Assembly (NCBI RefSeq): GCF_050589625.1 | Contig: NZ_JBNGOP010000019.1 | Coordinates: forward strand, 35,135-99,134 | Length of the DNA: 64,000 nucleotides | Source: Pelagihabitans sp947500445 | Lineage (GTDB): Bacteria > Bacteroidota > Bacteroidia > Flavobacteriales > Flavobacteriaceae | Direction: 5' to 3' | In this document: one piece after another, positions 37,344-46,320 of the stretch | How the letters are laid out: each line of letters starts with the position of its first letter | How positions within the stretch are numbered: position 1 is the stretch's first letter | Notes under the pieces: generated by a model | Databases searched by the model: none | Seen by the model: only the letters and a program-made list of their open reading frames with translations | What the model was told of the DNA's origin: nothing | Translations under genes and position numbers: made by a program

Positions 37344-38681
37344 ATGTCCGAAAGCACTAAAATTCCAGTGGTACGAAAAGAACTGTTGTTCCCTTTCATT
37401 GCCATAACCTCCCTATTTTTTTTGTGGGGTATTGCGAACGATCTCACCAATCCAATGGTGTCGGCCTTTAAAAAGGTAATGCCCGAACTTTCGAACTTTG
37501 AAGCTGCATTGGTACAATTGGCCTTTTACGGGGGCTATGCGACAATGGCCATACCGGCCGCTATTTTCATACGCAGGTATAGCTATAAAAAGGGTATTCT
37601 GCTAGGGTTGGTGCTCTATGCAATTGGGGCCTTTCTTTTTTATCCCGCGGCGGCTTATGAAGCCTTCGGTTTTTTTCTGGCATCCTTGTATATTCTTACT
37701 TTCGGCCTGGCCTTTTTAGAAACGACCTCCAATCCCTTTATCCTATCCATGGGAGACCCGGAAACGGCGACCAGAAGGCTTAACCTTTCACAGGCCTTTA
37801 ATCCGATGGGGTCTTTATTGGGCATGTTGGTGGCGCAACTTTTTGTCATTCAATCCTTGCGTTCCGATGACTATTCTTCGGAGGCCTATGCGGCCTTGGG
37901 ACAGGTGGAAAAGGCGGCCATTCGTGAAAACGACCTTGGGGTCATCAGCTATCCTTATATTGCCCTGGGTATTTTGGTAGTGGTTATTTTGTTAATCATC
38001 ATGTTTACCAAATTCCCCGTATTTCGGGAAGAATCCAAAATGTCCCTAAAAACCTCCTTCCGTAAACTGATGGGCAACCGCCATTATTATGAAGGGGTTA
38101 TAGCCCAAGCGTTCTATGTAGGGGCCCAGATCATGTGTTGGACGTTTATTTTCCAGTACGTAGATCATTTGAACGAAAGCCGTGAAGCTGGAGCGCAGTT
38201 GACGGCGACGTGGTACAATATGGCCGCAATGATCTTTTTCCTTTCCGGGCGTTGGATCTGTACCTGGCTCATGAAGTTTGTGAAGGCACCAAAACTAATG
38301 CTCTATTTTGCCCTTGCAGGGGTGTTGTTCTGTTCGGGTGCCATTTTGTTGCCCGGAATGTTGGGACTTTATTCCCTTGTAGCGGTTAGCGGCTGTATGT
38401 CGTTGATGTTCCCTACCATTTACGGAATCGCCTTAAAAGGAATGGGCGATGAGGCAAAATTAGGATCTGCCGGTCTGGTGATGGCTATTGTTGGGGGTGC
38501 TTTGATGCCGCCCTTACAAGCGTCCATTCTCGATTGGGGCGGTCCCGGCTTTTCCGATGTTCAAATAGCGGGCAGTATCCCCGAAGTAAAGTTTTCGTTC
38601 ATACTTCCATTGATCTGTTTGGCCGCTGTAGCGATATATAGTTTTCGCTCCCGGGCGGTAGTAGATGAATCCGCCGCTTAA
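37344..38681 (+). CDS. fucP: L-fucose permease (MFS, FucP family)
   Basis: 445 residues with about 12 hydrophobic segments. The start, FPFIAITSLFFLWGIANDLT, is the classical FucP N-terminus, followed by FEAALVQLAFYGGYATMAIP, FGLAFLETTSNPFILSMGDP and RRLNLSQAFNPMGSLLGM. FucP is an L-fucose:proton symporter of the inner membrane. It closes the fucI operon (54-base gap after the glycosidase gene). A GC-rich hairpin at 38690-38719 follows at once, with a poor T-tract. Confidence 0.92.
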   Translation: MSESTKIPVVRKELLFPFIAITSLFFLWGIANDLTNPMVSAFKKVMPELSNFEAALVQLAFYGGYATMAIPAAIFIRRYSYKKGILLGLVLYAIGAFLFYPAAAYEAFGFFLASLYILTFGLAFLETTSNPFILSMGDPETATRRLNLSQAFNPMGSLLGMLVAQLFVIQSLRSDDYSSEAYAALGQVEKAAIRENDLGVISYPYIALGILVVVILLIIMFTKFPVFREESKMSLKTSFRKLMGNRHYYEGVIAQAFYVGAQIMCWTFIFQYVDHLNESREAGAQLTATWYNMAAMIFFLSGRWICTWLMKFVKAPKLMLYFALAGVLFCSGAILLPGMLGLYSLVAVSGCMSLMFPTIYGIALKGMGDEAKLGSAGLVMAIVGGALMPPLQASILDWGGPGFSDVQIAGSIPEVKFSFILPLICLAAVAIYSFRSRAVVDESAA

Positions 38682-38689
38682 AATAAACC

Positions 38690-38719
38690 AACATGGGCAA
38701 GGGCTACTTCCCCCATGTT
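38690..38719 (+). terminator. Possible terminator hairpin after fucP
   Basis: AACATGGG (38690-38697) pairs with CCCATGTT (38712-38719) over a 14-base loop directly after the fucP stop. The following ATCCTATTT has few T, so termination here may be weak. Confidence 0.35.
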
Positions 38720-38910
38720 ATCCTATTTCTGATATTACCGTACATAAGGAATAAAGGAATCTTCAAGGGATAGGTTACCGTTAGAAATGGTAGTACTGCA
38801 CTATTGTAGTCGTTAAAGGACCTTTAAGGTCATAGAGAAAAAAACGAATAAGAGTATAGTTGTAGTAAAGCGGTAAGCAGGAGAGGAAACCGTCGGTAGG
38901 ATAACAATGA

Positions 38911-38955
38911 AAAACACAAAGCGCACGAACCATTTCGTGCGCTTTGTGTTTTTTT
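38911..38955. terminator. Strong bidirectional terminator between fucP and the second GHL6 gene
   Basis: A 19-base perfect stem, AAAACACAAAGCGCACGAA (38911-38929) against its complement at 38934-38952, with a four-base loop, followed by a T-tract through 38955 on the plus strand. The stem starts with four A so it could also end transcripts from the minus-strand gene at 39014-41089. It is placed between converging genes. Between it and the fucP hairpin I see no gene. Confidence 0.85.
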
Positions 38956-39013
38956 AAGGGCTATACCGGTAGTATTTGGAATAGCCCAATTTTATAATCA
39001 GCAATCGGTACTA

Positions 39014-41089
39014 TCATTCGTATTTGAAAACGATTGCCGTATGCATGGTAAAGGTGGGTACAGTTACCTTAACGGCGCTTCCTTCTTGCGTAAAGGGCAA
39101 GCTGCTGCCCTCAGGTATTTGGATCACTTCCGTTATCTTTTCCGGTACATCTAGCGTTAGGGATACTCCCGGTACCGGTAAAAAGTCCTCCAGTACGCTT
39201 ACATCGCCCCGTAACAACGGTGGGCCGTACAACAAATGGGTCACATAACGTTTGTCCGACGACTGTTGCAAAAGACTCACCCGACCTGCGCTAGGAAGCC
39301 GCTCCACGTTTAAAATTGGTTTTTGGTACAAGAGGCCAATCGCATTGTTTACAATATCCCGATGTAGCCGAACCCCTTTATCATAATACAATTGATCAAG
39401 CTGATGCGCAAAAAAGATAACGTTTCCATTTTTGACGATTGCCGGATAGGCCGAATCTTCCGTTTTGTACGGCGTTTCACGATGTCCGTTAAACTTGGCG
39501 TAGGTACGGTTGAAATACGGCTCCCGAATACTGGCCAAGGATTCCCCCGTTGTTAATTTTGATAAAAGTCCTGCGTCATAGTTCAAGAAGGGTGTGGACA
39601 CGATGCCGTCGGTCAATTCTTTTTTGACTACCGTGTAATCGAATTGAAAATCGGATGGTTTTAGATATTCGGCGCCCACGTTCAATAGAAAGGCGTTCTC
39701 CTCCCGATTTAAGGCACCGTTGGCAAAAACGATCAATTTACCACCGTTTGCCACCCATGCATTTATGGTGTCGGCTTGTTCTTGGCTGAGGACCGCCCTA
39801 CTGGGGATGATGAGCAGTTCCAGATCGTTTAGGTTTTTTTCGTCCGCAACGATAAAATCGTTATGGGTTTCCAATAACATGTTTACTACACCGTGGTCCG
39901 CTGCTTCGTCCAAGGTCAGCCACATGCCCAATTTGGATAAGGGCATTCCCCCGGGACCGTAATCCTCTATTTTTTCGACATACGAATAGGCATGTCCGAT
40001 ATTCTTATAGGTTTCCATATCCATTTCCCCGGAAGGATGCAGTTGGTCCCCAAAATTACAGGAAGCACCGTACGATATCATGGCGGCGGCTTCATACTTA
40101 ATGGCATCGGGATCTTTAAAGCCTCCGAATTCGCCCCAGGCCATATGGAATTTACCGCTCATGCCGGTTGCCGGAACGCCTTGTTGCAAGTGGTACTTGG
40201 CATCCAATGGTAGTTTATTGTATCCGCCCCAAGTGGTCGGTAAGTCTTCAAGATCTTGATGGGTGTCCATGTCGAACAAACGTTCTTTAAAGAAAGAGGC
40301 GTCTTCAATTCGGGTTACGGCATTAAAATAGACCGTTGCTTCGGGGCGGTGTTTGGCCACTAGATCCCGTAAGGCTTTCATATGTCCTTTCAGCGCGAGG
40401 GAGTGGCTGCGTTCCACGGCTAGGGTATCCGTAATGTCGACCCCTTCTTTGGCCATTCGTTTTTTAGCGTTGTCATTGTAGTTTCTTTTCGCCACGTGAT
40501 AAATATCGAACCAAAAACCGTCGAGGTCCGGATATTTTTTACAGATTTCGGTCACCTGTTTCATAATGTGATCGTGGTATGGGGTTCCGATACTAGGGTC
40601 GAGCCGCTCCCATAAATAGGTAGGGCGTTCCGTATCTCCGGGTGCTTCACGGTCGTAACCGGGAGCATTTATGGAACCGTCCTCGTCCCGAATCGTCCAC
40701 TCCGGATGTTCCCGAACATCCAGTTCGCTCCAACCAATGGTGAAGTAAAAAGGAGCGGTAACCCCTATTTCATGGCAGGCCTCCAATTGCGCGCCCAACA
40801 GGTCGAAATCAAGGTTAGGGTGCATTTTTCCCACCTCGGTAGGGTAGTACGACCAACCGTGATGTCCTTTACTGAAAATATTGATGTGGTTTACCTTGCC
40901 CGTTTTTAGGGCTTCCTGAAACTGTTTTTTATCAAATTTTTTACCGATATCGGGTATATGCTCGGAGGTATGAAAATCAAGATGTACCTGCCTGGTGGGC
41001 ATGGGCGCATCGATACTTCGCTGCGATTGGCCGCTCATTACGGTCGCAAAAGCAAAACAAATGATAAAAAAACATATCGGTCGGTTCAT
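39014..41089 (-). CDS. GHL6/GH151-like family glycosidase, second copy, secreted
   Basis: 691 residues, a paralogue of 35130-37289 along the full length. It has a cleavable signal (CFFIICFAFATVMSGQ) instead of a lipobox. The TIM-barrel parts are clear (QVHLDFHTSEHIPDIGKKFD, NIFSKGHHGWSYYPTEVGKM, PDLDGFWFDIYHVAKRNYND), as are the shared active-site region (MSGKFHMAWGEFGGFKDPDA), the trimerisation-like domain (about 370-490) and the final beta domain. The two copies may differ in location or linkage specificity. Its promoter carries a perfect TTAAACGTTTAA palindrome, tying it to the same putative LacI regulon as fucI. Confidence 0.75.
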   Translation of the reverse strand: MNRPICFFIICFAFATVMSGQSQRSIDAPMPTRQVHLDFHTSEHIPDIGKKFDKKQFQEALKTGKVNHINIFSKGHHGWSYYPTEVGKMHPNLDFDLLGAQLEACHEIGVTAPFYFTIGWSELDVREHPEWTIRDEDGSINAPGYDREAPGDTERPTYLWERLDPSIGTPYHDHIMKQVTEICKKYPDLDGFWFDIYHVAKRNYNDNAKKRMAKEGVDITDTLAVERSHSLALKGHMKALRDLVAKHRPEATVYFNAVTRIEDASFFKERLFDMDTHQDLEDLPTTWGGYNKLPLDAKYHLQQGVPATGMSGKFHMAWGEFGGFKDPDAIKYEAAAMISYGASCNFGDQLHPSGEMDMETYKNIGHAYSYVEKIEDYGPGGMPLSKLGMWLTLDEAADHGVVNMLLETHNDFIVADEKNLNDLELLIIPSRAVLSQEQADTINAWVANGGKLIVFANGALNREENAFLLNVGAEYLKPSDFQFDYTVVKKELTDGIVSTPFLNYDAGLLSKLTTGESLASIREPYFNRTYAKFNGHRETPYKTEDSAYPAIVKNGNVIFFAHQLDQLYYDKGVRLHRDIVNNAIGLLYQKPILNVERLPSAGRVSLLQQSSDKRYVTHLLYGPPLLRGDVSVLEDFLPVPGVSLTLDVPEKITEVIQIPEGSSLPFTQEGSAVKVTVPTFTMHTAIVFKYE

Positions 41090-41104
41090 GACAAATGAAT
41101 TTGA

Positions 41105-41155
41105 TTAAACGTTTAACCCCCAAATATACTAAAGTTCTTTGTTCCTACGCCCAAA
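41105..41155 (-). promoter_or_regulatory. Promoter and overlapping perfect operator of the second GHL6 gene
   Basis: On the minus strand: TTTG (41155-41152) as -33 element, TATATTTG (41128-41121) as -7 element after a 23-base spacer, then the perfect palindrome TTAAACGTTTAA (41116-41105). The palindrome begins 4 bases after the -7 box and ends 15 bases before the start codon, so it should overlap the transcription start. Confidence 0.7.
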
Positions 41156-41265
41156 TCTATAAATAAGTACAAAGCACCCATGAAAATATGAGGTTTTACT
41201 CGATAATCGAGATTTAAAAGACTCCGACGCTTGCGTCGAAATCAATGTTAATTTTCGTTCTAATG

Positions 41266-41286
41266 CCTCGTGGGCTTGCCCCGAGG
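41266..41286. repeat. Short palindrome CCTCG...CGAGG (relative of the dispersed repeat)
   Basis: CCTCGTGGGCTTGCCCCGAGG folds into a stem with one bulge and a TT loop. It lies in the gap between the ECF sigma gene and the second GHL6 gene, both on the minus strand, next to another small hairpin (CGACGC TT GCGTCG, 41225-41238) that is followed by TCTTTT on the minus strand and might act as a terminator for the sigma gene. Confidence 0.35.
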
Positions 41287-41378
41287 TTGTTTACTGTTTT
41301 CCGAACGTTTTTAGAAAAGATAAAAGCGTACCATATAGGGCGATGGGCTTCAAAAAAGGGACGAACATGGCGCAATAT

Positions 41379-41912
41379 TTACAACAGGAAGGTAGTGGCG
41401 TGCTGTTTTAAAAAATGCAGGGCCTTGGACATTTGCGATTCTACCGTTTTTATAGAAATCTGCATCTCTGTGGCAATTTCGCGGTACTTTCTATTTTCCA
41501 ATTTGTTTTTAACGAAAATCTCCCGACACCTGGGCGGTAACTTTTCAATAAGTTCGAACAGTTTTTCACGTTTGCTGTTGTATTCGCTCTCGTCGGTATA
41601 CTTATCGAACAAAAGATCCCAACGGATGTTATCCAACATATCCCGATGCACTTTTTCTCGGCGAACATGCATCAAAAATTGATTGTGACAACTTTTAAAA
41701 AGGTAATTTTTTAGTGAAGAAGAGATGTTAATGGTCTTTTTTTGCTCCCAAATCTTTAAAAAAACATCCTGCACAATATCCTCCGACAAGGCCCGATCAT
41801 GACTCAATTTGAATACATAATTACACAACCAAGCGTAATGTTTGTCGAACACAAACGCATACGCCTTAAGATCGCCGTTACGAAGTTTATGTAGTAATTT
41901 TTCTTGTTCCAT
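41379..41912 (-). CDS. ECF-type RNA polymerase sigma factor
   Basis: 177 residues from the ATG at 41912 (MEQEKLLHKLRNGDLKAYAF). Region 2 spans roughly 20-85 (LSHDRALSEDIVQDVFLKIW), region 4 roughly 115-170 (LPPRCREIFVKNKLENRKYR then the helix-turn-helix EIATEMQISIKTVESQMSKA). It is divergent from fecR at 42004, with 91 bases between the starts, the mirror arrangement of the first sigma/FecR pair in this window. It presumably drives the TonB receptor gene at 43256 and perhaps the genes after it. Confidence 0.95.
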   Translation of the reverse strand: MEQEKLLHKLRNGDLKAYAFVFDKHYAWLCNYVFKLSHDRALSEDIVQDVFLKIWEQKKTINISSSLKNYLFKSCHNQFLMHVRREKVHRDMLDNIRWDLLFDKYTDESEYNSKREKLFELIEKLPPRCREIFVKNKLENRKYREIATEMQISIKTVESQMSKALHFLKQHATTFLL

Positions 41913-42003
41913 CAGTGGTCGGTTGTGAGCAAATCTAATAAAAATCAAAAATATATAGGGGTTTTTTACGATAAGAGCATCTATAAGGTGTATAAGTTGT
42001 CAA

Positions 42004-43179
42004 ATGAATAATTTTAAATCGATACTTCAGCAATTTTTAAAGGGAACGCTTTCCGCGGTAGAAAGGGATGCTTTAAAAAAATGGGTTGCGGAAAAACCGG
42101 AAAACCTTGCTGCATTTAAACAGGCCATTCGTAAATACGATCGCGAACAAGCGGAAACGTTTGATGCCGACATGGCGTTTGAGGCGTTTGCGGCGCGAGT
42201 AGGGGCAGGTGATGGCCATAAAGGACGTGTAATAAGACTTCGTTGGTATCGGGTTGCCGCGGTATTCGTCGGTATCCTTATGGCATTCTATGGATATAAA
42301 AGGTTTGGGTCGGGGTTCAATACGAAAGAGGTCCCACAACAGCTGGTCATAAAGGAGAAAGAAGATTCCGTGGAGACGGTTACCTTAAAATTGGCCAACG
42401 GAACCATAAAAACGTTGCGTAGTGATCGGGACACTACCTTTGCCGCGCAAGGAGGCCGGGTATACGCCAGCCAAAGTGGTAATACGCTAAACTTCTTTAA
42501 AAAAGGAGAGCAATATTCCGGAAAAGCGGAATCCCATACGATATCGGTTCCGAATGGAAAAACCTTCAAACTTTTACTTTCCGACAGTACCGTGGTATGG
42601 TTGAATGCGGGCACGCGCTTAACCTTTCCGGAATGGTTCGATCAAAAAGGGACCAATAGGGTGGTTTCCTTGGAAGGCGAAGCCTATTTTGATGTACAAC
42701 GAAATGAGCAGTTGCCTTTTTTGGTGCGCACTTCCGATGTTGAGGTACGGGTTTTAGGAACGGCTTTTAACGTATCTTCCTATTCCTCGGATACCGATGT
42801 TACTACAACCTTGGTGGAAGGTTCGGTGGCGTTAAAGCACATGAAAAGTGCTGAGAAAATTACCATTCGGCCAACAATACAGGCACGTTTTACAAAAATC
42901 GGAACAACGTTTGACACCGCTAAGGTGGATACCGATATATATACGGCCTGGATGCAGGACAAGCTTGTTTTTACCGATGCCACTTTGGATCAAATGGTAC
43001 AGCGCCTGGAACGCTTTTACGACATTACCATTATCGACCAAACAACGCTTTTGGAAAACGAGACCTTTCGCGGGGCTTTTAGGAAAGACGACAAATTAGA
43101 AGATGTTTTAGAGGTATTGGCGACCAGTACGGCAATACGCTACCACATCGACCAGAAAACGATAACGCTTAAAAACTAA
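42004..43179 (+). CDS. FecR-family anti-sigma factor
   Basis: 391 residues: cytoplasmic N-terminus (1-80), a single membrane segment (about 83-97, YRVAAVFVGILMAFY), a periplasmic FecR domain (about 175-270, SVPNGKTFKLLLSDSTVVWL then NAGTRLTFPEWFD) and a C-terminal DUF4974 domain (about 315-391, DATLDQMVQRLERFYDITII). The family sequesters an ECF sigma factor and responds to an STN-type TonB receptor. The receptor gene (43256-46285) follows 76 bases downstream, across a hairpin at 43179-43208. Confidence 0.94.
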   Translation: MNNFKSILQQFLKGTLSAVERDALKKWVAEKPENLAAFKQAIRKYDREQAETFDADMAFEAFAARVGAGDGHKGRVIRLRWYRVAAVFVGILMAFYGYKRFGSGFNTKEVPQQLVIKEKEDSVETVTLKLANGTIKTLRSDRDTTFAAQGGRVYASQSGNTLNFFKKGEQYSGKAESHTISVPNGKTFKLLLSDSTVVWLNAGTRLTFPEWFDQKGTNRVVSLEGEAYFDVQRNEQLPFLVRTSDVEVRVLGTAFNVSSYSSDTDVTTTLVEGSVALKHMKSAEKITIRPTIQARFTKIGTTFDTAKVDTDIYTAWMQDKLVFTDATLDQMVQRLERFYDITIIDQTTLLENETFRGAFRKDDKLEDVLEVLATSTAIRYHIDQKTITLKN

Positions 43180-43208
43180 AAGGGAAGGTGCGCCAACACC
43201 TCCCCTTT
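43179..43208 (+). terminator. Hairpin between fecR and the TonB receptor gene
   Basis: AAAGGGAAGGTG (43179-43190) and CACCTCCCCTTT (43197-43208) form a 12-base stem with one mismatch; CTTATG follows, so the T-tract is short. It may partly terminate fecR transcripts so that the receptor is expressed mainly from its own sigma-dependent promoter. Confidence 0.55.
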
Positions 43209-43255
43209 CTTATGATTACTAACTGAATAATAACCAATTTACAACACTTAAAATT

Positions 43256-46200
43256 ATGAAAAAATTGTCGGGTGCCAGGGATTGGCACGCAGAAAAGTTG
43301 GGTGCCAGCCTAAAACTAAAGATGAGAATAAGCTTTGTTTGTATGTTTCTCGCACTATGCCAATTGTCTGCAAACAGCATGTTTTCGCAAGAAAAACTGC
43401 AGTTTGAGTACGAGGAGGTACCATTGGTACAGGTTTTGGATGAAATACAAAAACAGAGCGGGTATTCTTTTTTCTATAATTCCAATAGAATTTCCATACG
43501 CAAAAAAGTATCGGTACGGGCGAACCAAGAATCGGTGAAAACGGTATTGGATCGGTTGGCCGGTCTTGGAAGCTTTCAATACGAATTCAAGGGAAGGCTC
43601 ATTGTATTGACCAAAGAAAAGGAACCCCCAACGAAAATGGAGGAGCAGGATACGGAACTTCAAGGGCAGGTGAACGATGATGAAGGCGCTCCTTTGCCGG
43701 GAGCGAACGTTTTGGTCAAGGGCACCAGCATTGGTACGCAGACCGATTTCGACGGTAAATTTACAATAGAAGTACCCGAGGGAAGCGAAACCTTGGTCAT
43801 TTCCTATATCGGTTTTAAGACCCAAGAAGTTGCCATAGCAGGTCAGGACAATATCACCGTTCAGCTAGTGGCCGCCGCTGCGCAGCTGGAAGATGTTGTG
43901 GTAGTAGGTTCCCGAGGAAAACCACGTACCAATGTGGAGCGCCCCGTACCTATAGACGTCATTTCTTCTGAAGACTTGGCCTCGACCGGACAGCAGGATA
44001 TCGGACAGGCATTGCAGTTTAGTGCCCCTTCGTTCACCGCGGTGAAATTTGGGATCAACGATTTGGCACCCTTGGTGGATCCGGCCACTTTAAGAGGTCT
44101 TGCGCCCGACCAAACGCTTTTATTGGTCAATGGTAAACGACGTCATAAAGTATCTTTTTTCAGTTTGAACGACGGGGTCGGAAAAGGCCAGTTGGGTAAC
44201 GATATCAACGCTATTCCCGGTGCTGCGGTAAAACGGGTCGAAATATTACGGGACGGGGCCGCTGCTCAGTACGGTTCCGATGCGATAGCCGGTGTAATGA
44301 ACATGCAATTGAAAGATGCCCGGGAAGGGGGAAGCGTTACCTTTTATACCGGGGTGTCCTCTACCAATCCAAAATATGATGATCTGGGCAGCAATGCCGA
44401 TCTCGAGGGAGAGAGTATTTACGGCGGTCGTATTTCCGATGGCCATGTATACAATATGTCGGCCAACTTTGGATTACCTTGGGGCGAAGAAGGGTTTGTA
44501 AATACGACATTGGCCTTTAGCCATGCCGAACCTTCCGACCGTTCCGGTACTTACTCGCACAGTACCGGATGGTATACGGACGAGCAAGTGGCCGCGGCCG
44601 GTGCCGCTTCGGACGAAGAACTGCAACGCATCAACGGTATCGATTTGGATCGGGCCATATTGGGTACTGCGGAAAACACTAACGGTGCCCTCTTCGTAAA
44701 CATGGGCAGACCGGTTTCGGAAGACGTCGATTTTTATGCCTTTGGTGGATTTACCATGAAAAAAATTATTGGAAGTGTATTTTCCCGAAGTCCGGCGCGA
44801 AACGATCGTAATGCCCTGGATATTTTTCCGAACGGATACAACCCCGAACTCCCCTCATTGTTGACCGATTGGCAGGTCACTTCTGGGATAAAGGGTGATA
44901 TTGGGAAGGACTGGAATATGGATGCCAGTTTGGGCTATAGCGGGAACAATGTAGATTTTTTTGCACGAAACACCGTAAATCCAAGCTGGGGAGCCGACTC
45001 CCCAACGCAGTTTTATACCGGTTCGTTAAACGTGACCCAAACCGTTTTCAATCTTGATTTTGCTAAAATTTTCAGCGAAAAAACGACCTTGGCATTGGGT
45101 TCGGAACTTCGTTTCGAATCATTTCAGCAGTCACAGGGCGATGCCTATTCCTGGGCACCGGGACCTTTGGGCGGTAAGGATGCCACCACTTCGGGCAGGG
45201 CAGGTTTTTCGGATCTTACCGATGGGGAATGGACACGGAACAATATCGGTATCTATGCAGAATTGGAACAGGACTTTACGGAAGATTTTCTAATAGCCGC
45301 CGCTGCCAGATATGAGAACTATTCCGATTTTGGTGACGATTGGTCGTTCAAAATGGCCACCCGCTATAAGTTGCTGGACGATAAACTGTCCTTCAGGGGA
45401 TCCGTAAACCGATCGTTCCGAGCGCCATCATTGGTGCAATTTCAGTACAGTAATTACGGAAAGATTCAGCAAGATACCGATGGCAACACGGTAGTAACGC
45501 CGTTTTTGCCCATCCGAAACGAGCTTACCCAGCAAGCTTTTGGCATTACCGAGCTAAAACCGGAAACTTCCTTTGATATTGCTTTGGGCCTGACCTCCAA
45601 ACTGAGCGACAAGTTGTCCTTTACCTTGGATGTGTATAACATTGCCATTGATGACCGTATTCTTGTTTCGGGAGGTATTCCCGCGGCGGATTTTGCCGAA
45701 TTTGCCAATACCAATTATGATGAGATAAACGTATTTACCAACGCGGTGAACACCACTACCAAAGGGTTGGATTTTGTGGCGAACTATAAAACGTATGTGA
45801 ACGATAAGGACCAACTTCGGTTTTCACTTGCTGCAAACTTTAATGAAACCACGATAGACGGGTTCAACCTTCCGGGGGCTTTCGCGGATAGGGAGGAAGA
45901 TTTGATCGACGACCGTGATATTTTGTTTTTGACGAAAGGGATACCCAACAGTAAGATCATTGCCAGTGGGGAATACCAATTCGGTATTTTCTCGACCTTG
46001 TTGCGCCTTACGCGTTTTGGGGAAGTGGCCGATGCTAGGGAGCCCGATCCGGGAGCGGAAAGTGGTTTTCAGGAGTTTGCGCCCAAGTTCGTTACCGACC
46101 TATCGGTTACCGCGAACTTTACCGAAAAAGTATCGCTTACGGCCGGTGTGAACAACTTGTTCGATGAATATCCGGATATGCTACTATCGCCGAACGTTAG

Positions 46201-46285
46201 GGGAGAGGTCATCTATTCCCGTCGTACCAATCAGTTTGGAACACAGGGGCGTTTTCTGAACATGTCCTTGAACTATCGATGGTAG
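43256..46285 (+). CDS. TonB-dependent outer-membrane receptor with STN signalling domain (no SusD partner)
   Basis: 1009 residues: signal segment (about 22-44), STN domain (46-119, KLQFEYEEVPLVQVLDEIQK), carboxypeptidase-D-like domain (135-205, DDEGAPLPGANVLVKGTSIG), plug (about 225-345, with a divergent LRGLAPDQTLLLVNGKRRHK) and barrel (GSVNRSFRAPSLVQFQYSNY near the middle, terminal MSLNYRW). The barrel motifs are those of the classical FecA/siderophore-type TonB receptors, not SusC. No susD follows; instead a beta-propeller glycosidase-like gene and an anion symporter gene lie downstream. FecR and ECF sigma genes upstream indicate trans-envelope signalling. Substrate not evident: an oligosaccharide or a metal chelate are both possible. 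Confidence 0.93.
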   Translation: MKKLSGARDWHAEKLGASLKLKMRISFVCMFLALCQLSANSMFSQEKLQFEYEEVPLVQVLDEIQKQSGYSFFYNSNRISIRKKVSVRANQESVKTVLDRLAGLGSFQYEFKGRLIVLTKEKEPPTKMEEQDTELQGQVNDDEGAPLPGANVLVKGTSIGTQTDFDGKFTIEVPEGSETLVISYIGFKTQEVAIAGQDNITVQLVAAAAQLEDVVVVGSRGKPRTNVERPVPIDVISSEDLASTGQQDIGQALQFSAPSFTAVKFGINDLAPLVDPATLRGLAPDQTLLLVNGKRRHKVSFFSLNDGVGKGQLGNDINAIPGAAVKRVEILRDGAAAQYGSDAIAGVMNMQLKDAREGGSVTFYTGVSSTNPKYDDLGSNADLEGESIYGGRISDGHVYNMSANFGLPWGEEGFVNTTLAFSHAEPSDRSGTYSHSTGWYTDEQVAAAGAASDEELQRINGIDLDRAILGTAENTNGALFVNMGRPVSEDVDFYAFGGFTMKKIIGSVFSRSPARNDRNALDIFPNGYNPELPSLLTDWQVTSGIKGDIGKDWNMDASLGYSGNNVDFFARNTVNPSWGADSPTQFYTGSLNVTQTVFNLDFAKIFSEKTTLALGSELRFESFQQSQGDAYSWAPGPLGGKDATTSGRAGFSDLTDGEWTRNNIGIYAELEQDFTEDFLIAAAARYENYSDFGDDWSFKMATRYKLLDDKLSFRGSVNRSFRAPSLVQFQYSNYGKIQQDTDGNTVVTPFLPIRNELTQQAFGITELKPETSFDIALGLTSKLSDKLSFTLDVYNIAIDDRILVSGGIPAADFAEFANTNYDEINVFTNAVNTTTKGLDFVANYKTYVNDKDQLRFSLAANFNETTIDGFNLPGAFADREEDLIDDRDILFLTKGIPNSKIIASGEYQFGIFSTLLRLTRFGEVADAREPDPGAESGFQEFAPKFVTDLSVTANFTEKVSLTAGVNNLFDEYPDMLLSPNVRGEVIYSRRTNQFGTQGRFLNMSLNYRW

Positions 46286-46320
46286 GTGATAACGATAGTA
46301 TTTTCGTAAAGAAGGATTAC

